From the NCBI GenBank assembly GCA_021776195.1, contig JAJFGK010000048.1, forward strand, positions 1 through 12,278: a DNA stretch of 12,278 nt, read 5' to 3'. This DNA is from Kiloniellaceae bacterium. Its GTDB lineage: Bacteria; Pseudomonadota; Alphaproteobacteria; Kiloniellales; Kiloniellaceae. The notes beneath the pieces are model-generated. The model was not told where the DNA came from and made no database searches. It saw only the letters and a program-made list of their open reading frames with translations. Positions 1 to 5,919 of this stretch are shown one piece after another; the first letter of the stretch is position 1, and each line of letters begins with the position of its first letter. A program made the position numbers and the translations under genes.

Positions 1-1
1 C

Positions 2-724
2 GAGGGTCTGGGCAGCCTGATCGCTCGTCTCGGCGAGGGCCTGCCGGTCGCGCTCGACACCGCGGTCCGGGCCATCGACTGGTCGGGCAGGGGCGTGACC
101 TGCCAGACCGACCGCGGCGACCTGTCGGCCGAGGCCGCCATCGTCACGGTTTCCAGCGGCCTCCTGGCCGCCGGGCGTATCGCCTTTCGCCCGGCCCTGC
201 CGGACTGGAAGACGACCGCGTCCGAAGATCTTCCGATGGGCCTTTTGAACAAGGTCGCGTTGCGCTTCGGCGACGGCATTCCGGGCCTGGGGGACGATCT
301 GCGGGCCAGCTACTTTCCCAGCGACGATGTCGGTCTCGGCCTGCGGATCAATTATCTGGGCGGCCCGCTGACGCTCGCCTTTCTCGGCGGCCGTCATGCC
401 AAGGCCATGGAGGAAGCCGGCTTCGAAGCCAGCCGCGACCTGGTCCGCGAGGCCCTGACCGCGCTCTTCGGCGGCAAGTCCGTCCCGCAACCGAGCCACG
501 GTGCCTGGACCGACTGGTGGCGGAACCCCCTGACCCTGGGCGCCTACAGCGGGGCGCGACCGGGCCGGGCCGACGCCCGGGCCGCCCTGGCCCGCCCTCT
601 CGACGAACGCCTCTTCTTTGCCGGCGAGGCCACCATTGCCGACTGGCACGCCACCGTGGCCGGAGCCCATCTATCGGGAATCCGCGCCGCCGAGGAGTTT
701 CTCGCCTGCCGGGTCACGGCATGA
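2..724 (+). CDS. Flavin-containing amine oxidase (FAD-dependent amine oxidoreductase), 3' part only
   Basis: Only the last 240 codons are present; the frame is open back to base 2, so the start lies outside the window. Family members oxidise primary or secondary amines with FAD, giving an imine/aldehyde and H2O2. The end of the protein carries the monoamine-oxidase C-terminal FAD-binding signature, FAGEAT, followed by W-H-A-T-V-x-G-A-H-x-S-G-x-R-A-A. Upstream, the run ending in IVTVSSGLL matches the 'V-V-T-x-P-x-G-V-L' segment of the family, although Pro is replaced by Ser. The N-terminal Rossmann motif is off-window, so an intact FAD site cannot be confirmed. The stop codon overlaps the next gene by ATGA, implying one transcript with the enolase-superfamily gene. 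The substrate cannot be told from this part; the family call is secure. Confidence 0.85.
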   Translation, partial: EGLGSLIARLGEGLPVALDTAVRAIDWSGRGVTCQTDRGDLSAEAAIVTVSSGLLAAGRIAFRPALPDWKTTASEDLPMGLLNKVALRFGDGIPGLGDDLRASYFPSDDVGLGLRINYLGGPLTLAFLGGRHAKAMEEAGFEASRDLVREALTALFGGKSVPQPSHGAWTDWWRNPLTLGAYSGARPGRADARAALARPLDERLFFAGEATIADWHATVAGAHLSGIRAAEEFLACRVTA

Positions 725-1875
725 CGGACCAAGCCAACACCCCCGAGACATTGGGCTCTGAGAGCATGACCATCGCCCGGGTCGAGGCGATCCCCCTGGT
801 TATCCCCTTCACCCACGGTGGCCTGCCGGCCGGTTTTGGCGGCAGAATCTGGGACCGGTTGCCGACGCTTCTGGTCAGGGTCGAGGCCGCCGGGGGCCTG
901 ATCGGCTACGGCGACGCCTTCGCTTACAATTGCCTGCGCCCGGTGCAGGCCGCGCTCGAGGATATGGTGGCACCCCTGGCGATCGGCCGCGACGCTCGGG
1001 ATATTGCCGGCCTGAACGAGGACCTACAGCGCGCCCTACACCTCTTCGGGCGCTACGGCATCACGCTCTTCGCGCTCTCCGGTCTGGATATCGCGCTTTG
1101 GGATCTGGCCGGAAAGGCCGCCGGAAAATCCCTGCGGGACCTCCTGGGGCCCGGGCGAGGCACCTTGGTGCCCGGCTATGCCAGCCTCTTTCGCTACGGC
1201 GATCCCGAGCTTGTCGCTCAACGCTGCGCACGCGCCCTGGCCGAGGGCTATGGCGCGATCAAGCTGCACGAAACCGCGGCACCGATGGTTGCCGCCGCGC
1301 GCGAGGTGGCCGGCGCGGATCTGCCCCTGATGCTGGACACAAACTGCCCCTGGAGTCTGGAGGAGGCGCTTGCGGCCTGCCGGGCCTTGAAGCCCTTCGG
1401 CCTGACTTGGCTGGAGGAACCGCTCTTTCCGCCGGAAGATTACCCGGGCCTGGCGCGTCTCGGCCACGAGACCGGGATCGCCATCGCTGCCGGCGAGAAC
1501 GCCTCGACGGTCCATGACTTCGCCAAGATGTTCGCGGCCAAGGCCGTGGCCTATGCCCAGCCCAGCGTGACCAAGGTCGGTGGCATCACCGAGTTTCTCA
1601 AGGTCTGCGCGGCGGCAGAGGCGGCCGGGGTCAAGGTCATGCCCCATTCGCCCTACTTCGGGCCGGGCTTCCTGGCGACCCTGCATCTGGTGGCTGGCGC
1701 GGCGCCTGAGGGACTGCCCGGGGCCCTGGTGGAGCGGTTCCACCTGGATCTCGAGGCCAGCCTCTATGGCGATGCCATCGATCCGACAGCCGACGGATCC
1801 TTCATGCTGCCGGCGGGCCCGGGCCTCGGCCGCGATCCCGATCCTGCCGTGGTACAGGCCTACCGTCTGCAATAG
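721..1875 (+). CDS. Mandelate racemase/muconate lactonizing enzyme family protein (enolase superfamily)
   Basis: The 384-residue protein has the N-terminal capping domain followed by the (beta/alpha)7-beta barrel. Family members abstract a proton alpha to a carboxylate and then racemise, cycloisomerise or dehydrate. Mg2+ ligands are visible as D206 (LMLDTN), E232/E233 (WLEEP) and E259 (AAGEN). The catalytic positions are unusual. The second-strand K-x-K motif reads K181-L-H183, the Asp of the mandelate-racemase His-Asp dyad aligns with S282 (QPSVTKVGG), and H309 (MPHSP) is kept. I start at ATG 721 because it overlaps the preceding stop as ATGA. ATG 766, beginning MTIARVEAIP, is nearer the usual family N-terminus and is equally possible; neither has a good ribosome site. 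The open frame upstream to 517 lies inside the amine oxidase gene and is not credible. The reaction and substrate are unassigned. Confidence 0.9.
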   Translation: MTDQANTPETLGSESMTIARVEAIPLVIPFTHGGLPAGFGGRIWDRLPTLLVRVEAAGGLIGYGDAFAYNCLRPVQAALEDMVAPLAIGRDARDIAGLNEDLQRALHLFGRYGITLFALSGLDIALWDLAGKAAGKSLRDLLGPGRGTLVPGYASLFRYGDPELVAQRCARALAEGYGAIKLHETAAPMVAAAREVAGADLPLMLDTNCPWSLEEALAACRALKPFGLTWLEEPLFPPEDYPGLARLGHETGIAIAAGENASTVHDFAKMFAAKAVAYAQPSVTKVGGITEFLKVCAAAEAAGVKVMPHSPYFGPGFLATLHLVAGAAPEGLPGALVERFHLDLEASLYGDAIDPTADGSFMLPAGPGLGRDPDPAVVQAYRLQ

Positions 1876-1942
1876 GGGCTCGACGGCGCCCGCCAGGGCG
1901 ATAAGCTGCCGGCCAAAGAGGACCAGTGAGAGAGAGGGATCC

Positions 1943-3400
1943 ATGGCCCAAGAAACCACCGTCATTCGCAAGGCCGACTTTATCGTGGCCTGGAGCGAGA
2001 CCGAACAGAGCCACGTCTATCTGCGTGGCCAGGACGTCGCCTTTCGTGGCAACAGCTTTCTGTCGGTGGGAGGTCACTACGACGGGCCGGCCGAACGCGA
2101 GATCGCCGGCGACCGGTTGATGATCATGCCGGGCCTGCTGAACATCCACACCCATCCGGGGTCCGAGCCCGGCAACAAGGGCCTGCTGGACGACGTCGGC
2201 AGCCGGCGCATGGGCCAGTCCAACCTGTACGACATCATGAAGGCCTTTTCGATCGACTCCGCCTTCGCCCCGGCCGCCCGCAACGTGGCGATCGCCGAAT
2301 CGCTGAAAAGCGGGGTCACCACTTTCGTCGACTGGGGCTCGCCCACGGACAACTGGATCGAAGAGCTGGTGGCGACCGGCGTGCGGCCGATCTTCTGCCC
2401 GCGCTTTCATTCCGCGACCTGGTTCACCGACGACGGCCACAAGGTGGACTACCGCTGGGACGAGGAAAAGGGCCGGCAGGACTTCAAGGCGGCGGTGGCG
2501 GTCATCGATCGGGCTCTGGCCCACCCCTCGGGCCGCTGCGGCGCCATGGTCGGGCCGAGCCAGATCGACACCTGCAGCGCCGGGCTGCTGCGCGACAGCC
2601 ATGCCTATGCCCGCCAGGCCGGCCTGCCCTGGCAGCTCCACACCGCGCAGTCCTATGTCGAGTTCGCCGAGATCACCCGGCGCTACGGCATGACGCCGGT
2701 CGCCTGGCTCGACTCGATCGGGGTCCTGACCGAGGGCGCGACCCTCGGCCACGGCATTTTCCTGAACGACCATCCGCGCATTCATTACCCCCAGGCCGAC
2801 GATTTCGCGATCCTGAAAGACTCCGGCGCGGCGGTGGCGCACTGTCCGGTCAATTTCATGCGCCGCGGGATCGCCCTCAACACCCTGGCGCGCTACATGG
2901 ACAACGGCATCACCGTTGGCATCGGCACCGACACCTACCCGCACAACATGCTCGACGAGATGCGGGCCGCCTCCCTGGCCGGGCGCATTCTGCAGGGCCG
3001 CTTCGACGCCGGCTCGACACAGCATGCCTTCACCGCCGCGACCATTGGCGGGGCCACAATCCTGCAGCGTCCCGATCTCGGGCGCATCGCGGTCGGCGCC
3101 AAGGCCGATTTCTCGCTGGTCGACCTCGACAACCCCTATATGCGCCCGGTGCGCGACCCCTTGAAAAACCTCATCTCGGTGGCCTCGGACCGCGCGATCC
3201 GCGACGTCTATGTCGACGGCGAGGCAGCGGTCAGGAACGGCGAAGTGTTGAACATCGACCTCGATGCCAGCCTCGACACCCTGGCCGAGGCGCAGGCGAC
3301 CATGATGGCCGCGGTGCCGAAGAAAGACTGGGGCGGCCGCACGGTCGAGGAAATTTCGCCGCTCTGCTTTCCCGAGGTGGCGCAACTCGGCAACGCCTGA
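1943..3400 (+). CDS. Metal-dependent amidohydrolase, AtzA/TrzA/SsnA-like
   Basis: The 485-residue protein is typical in length for the amidohydrolase-superfamily group holding guanine and cytosine deaminases and triazine hydrolases. The N-terminal beta-sandwich leads into the barrel with metal ligands H69 and H71 (NIHTHPG), H233 (LHTAQS) and D330 (GIGTD). H270 (LGHGIF) matches the extra active-site His. The C-terminal sandwich strand 'GRIAVGAKADFSLVDL' is characteristic. The Glu normally three residues after the third His (H-x-x-E, AtzA E246) is Gln236 here, so ordinary deaminase chemistry is in doubt. The ATG at 1943 follows a GAGAGAGGG purine-rich ribosome site with good spacing, and the open frame further upstream overlaps the enolase gene. 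It lies 67 bp downstream of the enolase-superfamily gene on the same strand, probably in the same operon. The substrate is unknown; hydrolysis of a C-N or C-X bond is the family role. Confidence 0.9.
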   Translation: MAQETTVIRKADFIVAWSETEQSHVYLRGQDVAFRGNSFLSVGGHYDGPAEREIAGDRLMIMPGLLNIHTHPGSEPGNKGLLDDVGSRRMGQSNLYDIMKAFSIDSAFAPAARNVAIAESLKSGVTTFVDWGSPTDNWIEELVATGVRPIFCPRFHSATWFTDDGHKVDYRWDEEKGRQDFKAAVAVIDRALAHPSGRCGAMVGPSQIDTCSAGLLRDSHAYARQAGLPWQLHTAQSYVEFAEITRRYGMTPVAWLDSIGVLTEGATLGHGIFLNDHPRIHYPQADDFAILKDSGAAVAHCPVNFMRRGIALNTLARYMDNGITVGIGTDTYPHNMLDEMRAASLAGRILQGRFDAGSTQHAFTAATIGGATILQRPDLGRIAVGAKADFSLVDLDNPYMRPVRDPLKNLISVASDRAIRDVYVDGEAAVRNGEVLNIDLDASLDTLAEAQATMMAAVPKKDWGGRTVEEISPLCFPEVAQLGNA

Positions 3401-3439
3401 CCGGTCCAGCGCTTGAGAATACGGGAACTGTCATAAGGC

Positions 3440-3468
3440 TTGTATTTCGATATAACTAGCATTATAGT
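3440..3468 (+). promoter_or_regulatory. Sigma-70-type promoter of the arsR-permease operon
   Basis: A -35 hexamer TTGTAT (3440-3445) and a -10 hexamer TATAGT (3463-3468) are separated by exactly 17 bp in an AT-rich stretch that stands out from the GC-rich surroundings. Transcription would start at about 3475, the A of the ArsR start codon, so the message would be leaderless. No Shine-Dalgarno sequence is seen before that ATG, which agrees. This is read from the sequence only. Confidence 0.6.
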
Positions 3469-3471
3469 TAT
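3452..3471. promoter_or_regulatory. Inverted repeat, probable ArsR operator
   Basis: ATAACTA (3452-3458) and TAGTTAT (3465-3471) form a perfect 7-bp inverted repeat with a 6-bp centre, covering the -10 hexamer of the promoter above. AT-rich dyads of this form immediately before the gene are the usual operators of ArsR/SmtB repressors, so autorepression of the operon released by an inducer is inferred. Confidence 0.65.
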
Positions 3472-3474
3472 TTA

Positions 3475-3813
3475 ATGGAACAAGCAAAACAACCGAGCCG
3501 GCCTGACAGCCTGCGCCTCGAGGGAGCCGCCCAGGGCTTTGCCGCCGTCGGCTCGGAGCCGCGCCTGGCCGTGCTTCTGGCCCTGGTCAAGGCCGGCCGC
3601 GATGGTCTGACCGTTGGCGAAATCCAAAGCCGTCTGGCGGTCCCCGCCTCCACTCTGGCGCACCATATCCGGGCGCTGGCCACGGCCGGTCTCGTGGACC
3701 AGGAAAAACGCGGCCGTGAGATCGTCTGCCGCGCGGCTTTCGACGCGATCACGGCGCTGGCCGATTATCTCCTGCGCGAATGCTGCGCCGACGAAAAGGA
3801 ACCCCCGGCATGA
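3475..3813 (+). CDS. ArsR/SmtB-family winged-helix transcriptional regulator
   Basis: This 112-residue protein is the usual size for the family. Residues ~45-85 form the winged helix: GLTVGEI, then the recognition helix around STLAHHIRALATAGLV, then a wing (EKRGREIVC). The classic alpha-3 ELCVCDL metal motif is absent. The candidate thiols are C85 at the end of the wing and an adjacent pair C103-C104 near the C-terminus. A C-terminal Cys pair recalls the As(III) site of Acidithiobacillus ferrooxidans ArsR, so a soft metal(loid) inducer is plausible but inferred. The protein probably represses its own operon through the dyad over its -10. Its stop overlaps the permease start by ATGA, so the two proteins are made together. 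The start at 3475 coincides with the predicted transcription start, with no ribosome site. Confidence 0.88.
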   Translation: MEQAKQPSRPDSLRLEGAAQGFAAVGSEPRLAVLLALVKAGRDGLTVGEIQSRLAVPASTLAHHIRALATAGLVDQEKRGREIVCRAAFDAITALADYLLRECCADEKEPPA

Positions 3814-4844
3814 CAGCGATCGTTGCCTCGCTGAAGCGGCTTCCGGCCCTGCGGATCGACCGCGCCTGGCTCGCGGTCGCGGCCATCCTGCTGGCCCTGG
3901 CGGCCCTCGACGCCAGCGAAGTCGTCCCGTCGCTGCGCTTCACCGCGGAAGCCCTTCTCAGCACCGCGCCCTTTATAATCTTCGCCATTCTCTGCGTGGC
4001 CAGCTTGAAGGCCAGCGGGGCCGAGAGCATGATCGCCGGCGCCTTCAAGGGACGCGAAGCCCGGATGATCGTCCTGGCCGCCCTGATCGGCGGTCTGGCG
4101 CCCTTTTGCTCCTGCGAGGTGATCCCCTTCATCGCCGGCCTGCTGGCCCTGGGCACGCCGCTCGCCCCGGTCATGGCCTTCTGGCTGGCCTCGCCCCTGA
4201 TCGACCCGCCGGCCCTTCTGATCACCGCCGGCGCGCTGGGCTGGCACTTCGCCGTCGCCAAGACGGTCGCCGCCGTGGCCTTGGGACTTCTGGGCGGCTT
4301 TGCCGTGAGCGCGGCGACCCGGGCCGGTTGGTTCGCCAATCCGCTGCGGCTCCGCGACAGCGGCGGTTGCGGCGGTTGCGGCACGGCGCTCCAGGACCGC
4401 AAACCGGTCTGGCGCTTCTGGCAAGAGGCACCGCGGCGGCGCCAGTTCGGCGCCGAGGCGCGCAGCAACGGGCACTTCCTCTTGAAGTGGCTGACCCTGG
4501 CCTACCTGCTGGAAAGTCTGATGATCACCTACGTCCCGGCCGAGGCGATCGCCGGCTTGGTCGGTGGCGAGGGCATCGCGCCGATCCTGCTCAGTGCCCT
4601 GATCGGCGCGCCGGCCTACCTCAATTCCTATGCCGCGCCGCCGCTGGTCGCCGGGCTGATGGAGCAGGGCATGGGCGCCGGGGCCGCCATGGCCTTCATG
4701 GTCGCCGGCGCGGTCAGCTCGATTCCCGCCATGACCGCCGTCTTCGCGCTGGTCAACAAGCGGGTCTTCGCGACCTATGTCGCCCTGGGGATGGGCGGCG
4801 CGACTCTGGCTGGCCTGACCTATGGCGCGGTGGCGGGTCTTTGA
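3810..4844 (+). CDS. Permease of the ArsP/YraQ family (PF03773-type), probable metal(loid) efflux
   Basis: The 344-residue protein has two bundles of hydrophobic helices (roughly residues 20-165 and 225-344) joined by a basic loop. The signature APFCSCEVIP (C100, C102) in a membrane segment is the conserved thiol motif of ArsP/YraQ permeases; characterised ArsP exports trivalent methylated arsenicals. A second cluster, GGCGGCG with C187 and C190, sits in the central loop and could hand over a thiophilic ion. The second bundle repeats the family pattern with IGAPAYLNSYAAPPLV. The start at 3810 overlaps the arsR stop (ATGA) and follows AAGGA by 9 bases; the open frame back to 3780 is inside arsR. 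Pairing with a Cys-containing ArsR supports efflux of As(III), an organoarsenical or another soft metal, but no arsM, arsC or arsI is nearby. Family is confident, substrate is not. Confidence 0.85.
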   Translation: MTAIVASLKRLPALRIDRAWLAVAAILLALAALDASEVVPSLRFTAEALLSTAPFIIFAILCVASLKASGAESMIAGAFKGREARMIVLAALIGGLAPFCSCEVIPFIAGLLALGTPLAPVMAFWLASPLIDPPALLITAGALGWHFAVAKTVAAVALGLLGGFAVSAATRAGWFANPLRLRDSGGCGGCGTALQDRKPVWRFWQEAPRRRQFGAEARSNGHFLLKWLTLAYLLESLMITYVPAEAIAGLVGGEGIAPILLSALIGAPAYLNSYAAPPLVAGLMEQGMGAGAAMAFMVAGAVSSIPAMTAVFALVNKRVFATYVALGMGGATLAGLTYGAVAGL

Positions 4845-4861
4845 AAATTTCAAAGACCCGC
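4833..4861. terminator. 29-nt near-perfect hairpin at the end of the permease gene
   Basis: GCGGGTCTTTGAAA (4833-4846) is perfectly complementary to 4848-4861 around a single central A, giving up to 14 pairs; sterics would open the innermost few. The permease stop codon TGA (4842-4844) lies in the left arm. It sits between two converging genes. There is no T-run on either side, so it may act as a bidirectional 3'-end stabiliser or a weak terminator rather than a classical intrinsic one. Confidence 0.55.
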
Positions 4862-4864
4862 GCA

Positions 4865-4880
4865 CGGCCCGGAAGGGCCG
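4865..4880. terminator. Second short hairpin with GGAA loop between converging genes
   Basis: CGGCCC (4865-4870) pairs with GGGCCG (4875-4880) around GGAA, a GNRA-type loop when read on the plus strand. It follows the 29-nt hairpin by 3 bp and precedes the end of the converging minus-strand gene. It has no T-tract; the two hairpins together probably mark the 3' ends of both transcripts. Confidence 0.4.
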
Positions 4881-4900
4881 GGTCGAATGAGAGACCTTCC

Positions 4901-5767
4901 CTAGAAAAACACCATGGTGCGCACCTCGATCGAATCGCGCGGCGCCGCGTCGGCCGGCGCCGTGGGGTCGTCGAAGGCGGTGTGAAGCGACAGGCGCGCC
5001 CGGCCGTCGTCACGTGAATCGAAGCACTTGATCAGGATCACCTCGTCCCGGGTCATCTTCGGGAAGTAGTACCAGCGATGCCTGGGGCTGAAGGCCGCGG
5101 CATAGGTCAGGCCAACCCGATCGTCATAGACCAGCTTGCTAACCACCAGGTCCTCGGGCGCCACGCTCGAGGCGTCGGCCAGGGCCAGAGGCGCCGATAG
5201 GACCGGCTCGCGCAGCGGGCGCCAGAGATTGATGAAGGCGAAGCGTCGCCGCAGCAGGTTCTCGGCCTCGGCCGCGCCCAAGAGATCGCGCACCCGCTGC
5301 GGCGCGGATTCGGTGGTATAGTCGTTGTGGACCCGGCGCACCGGACTGCTCAGGCTCTGCCGCGCCGCGCCCTGGGGTTCCTGGACCCGGCGATTGTGAT
5401 CGAAGGCCACCACACGGCTGGCACCCAGCAGCTCCTGCAACAGAGCCTCGGTCTCGCCGTAGTAGCCGGCGCGGATCGCCACGTCGTCGTCGAACTTGTC
5501 AAAGCCCGTTCGGTGGCCCAGCAGGGTAAAGCCCTGGAGGTCCAGGCTCGGCGGCGGCGTCAGCGACCGGCCGTCGTGAATATCGACCTCGAAGGCGCGG
5601 AAGTCGCCGATCCGCTCCGGTTCGCCCGCGCCCGGTTTCATGTAGGTGACGGGCTCCTGCTCGCGGTCGGCCAGATAGGTCAGGATCCCCGTAACCCTGG
5701 GGATCGGCTCCGCGAACAAGTCGTTGTCGGCGGACCGGAGGCTGGAGACGGCGGCCTGTTGCATCAT
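4901..5767 (-). CDS. CmcJ/NvfI-family oxidoreductase (putative non-haem iron oxygenase)
   Basis: The 288-residue protein resembles the CmcJ/AsaB/GA4-desaturase-like family, whose members take part in modifying natural products and are relatives of Fe(II)/2-oxoglutarate enzymes. Visible landmarks are V-H147-N-D149-Y-T (an H-x-D metal motif), the conserved block FINLWRPL around N180/W182/R183/P184, SPRHRWYYFPKM (residues 227-238), and a late His (H262, SLHTAFDDP) that could complete a 2-His-1-carboxylate triad. Arg277 or Arg283 could bind a co-substrate. No signal peptide is seen, so it is cytoplasmic. The start has AAGGAG five bases before ATG 5767; a second in-frame ATG follows at once. It is divergently arranged with a LysR regulator, the probable activator. 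The family is recognised from these motifs; the substrate is unknown. Confidence 0.75.
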   Translation of the reverse strand: MMQQAAVSSLRSADNDLFAEPIPRVTGILTYLADREQEPVTYMKPGAGEPERIGDFRAFEVDIHDGRSLTPPPSLDLQGFTLLGHRTGFDKFDDDVAIRAGYYGETEALLQELLGASRVVAFDHNRRVQEPQGAARQSLSSPVRRVHNDYTTESAPQRVRDLLGAAEAENLLRRRFAFINLWRPLREPVLSAPLALADASSVAPEDLVVSKLVYDDRVGLTYAAAFSPRHRWYYFPKMTRDEVILIKCFDSRDDGRARLSLHTAFDDPTAPADAAPRDSIEVRTMVFF

Positions 5768-5816
5768 CGTGACTCCTTCTCGAGATCTGTCTCGGCGGCG
5801 GGCCAGGGTGGCCCTA

Positions 5817-5831
5817 CCATGAATTCCATGG
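5817..5831. promoter_or_regulatory. Inverted repeat CCATG-N5-CATGG near the oxidoreductase transcription start
   Basis: CCATG (5817-5821) and CATGG (5827-5831) form a 5-bp dyad around AATTC, 8 bp beyond the -10 of the minus-strand promoter, i.e. around +1. It could bind a regulator, but short dyads like this also occur by chance. Confidence 0.3.
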
Positions 5832-5838
5832 GACTAAG

Positions 5839-5844
5839 ATTATA
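5839..5844 (-). promoter_or_regulatory. Consensus -10 (TATAAT) of the CmcJ-like oxidoreductase gene
   Basis: Read on the minus strand this is TATAAT, 71 bp before the start codon. No acceptable -35 lies at 16-19 bp spacing (the best is TTCGCT at 19 bp). A good -10 without a -35 is typical of promoters that need an activator, which fits control by the divergent LysR protein. Confidence 0.5.
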
Positions 5845-5852
5845 CCGAAAGC

Positions 5853-5880
5853 GTTGCATTTCGAGCGAATTCGGCGCAAC
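5853..5880. promoter_or_regulatory. Candidate LysR-type regulator binding region
   Basis: In the divergent spacer, GTTGC (5853-5857) and GCAAC (5876-5880) are inverted, and the smaller dyad TTCG-AG-CGAA (5860-5869) lies between them. This is upstream of the TATAAT on the minus strand, where a LysR activator would bind, and upstream of the lysR start. The match to a T-N11-A box is loose. Confidence 0.3.
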
Positions 5881-5919
5881 CTTACTTGAGCTAAATTCAT
5901 ACTACGGAGATTCCAGGCG

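Noticed and set aside
517..720. Upstream extension of the enolase-superfamily frame.
   Set aside because: It lies within the amine oxidase gene and codes an Arg/Pro-rich segment unlike the family.
1887..1900. Small hairpin CGCCC-GCCA-GGGCG between the enolase and amidohydrolase genes.
   Set aside because: Five pairs without a T-run are common by chance in GC-rich DNA, and a terminator there would split an apparent operon.
1580..1942. Upstream extension of the amidohydrolase frame.
   Set aside because: It overlaps the enolase-superfamily gene, and a good ribosome site precedes ATG 1943.
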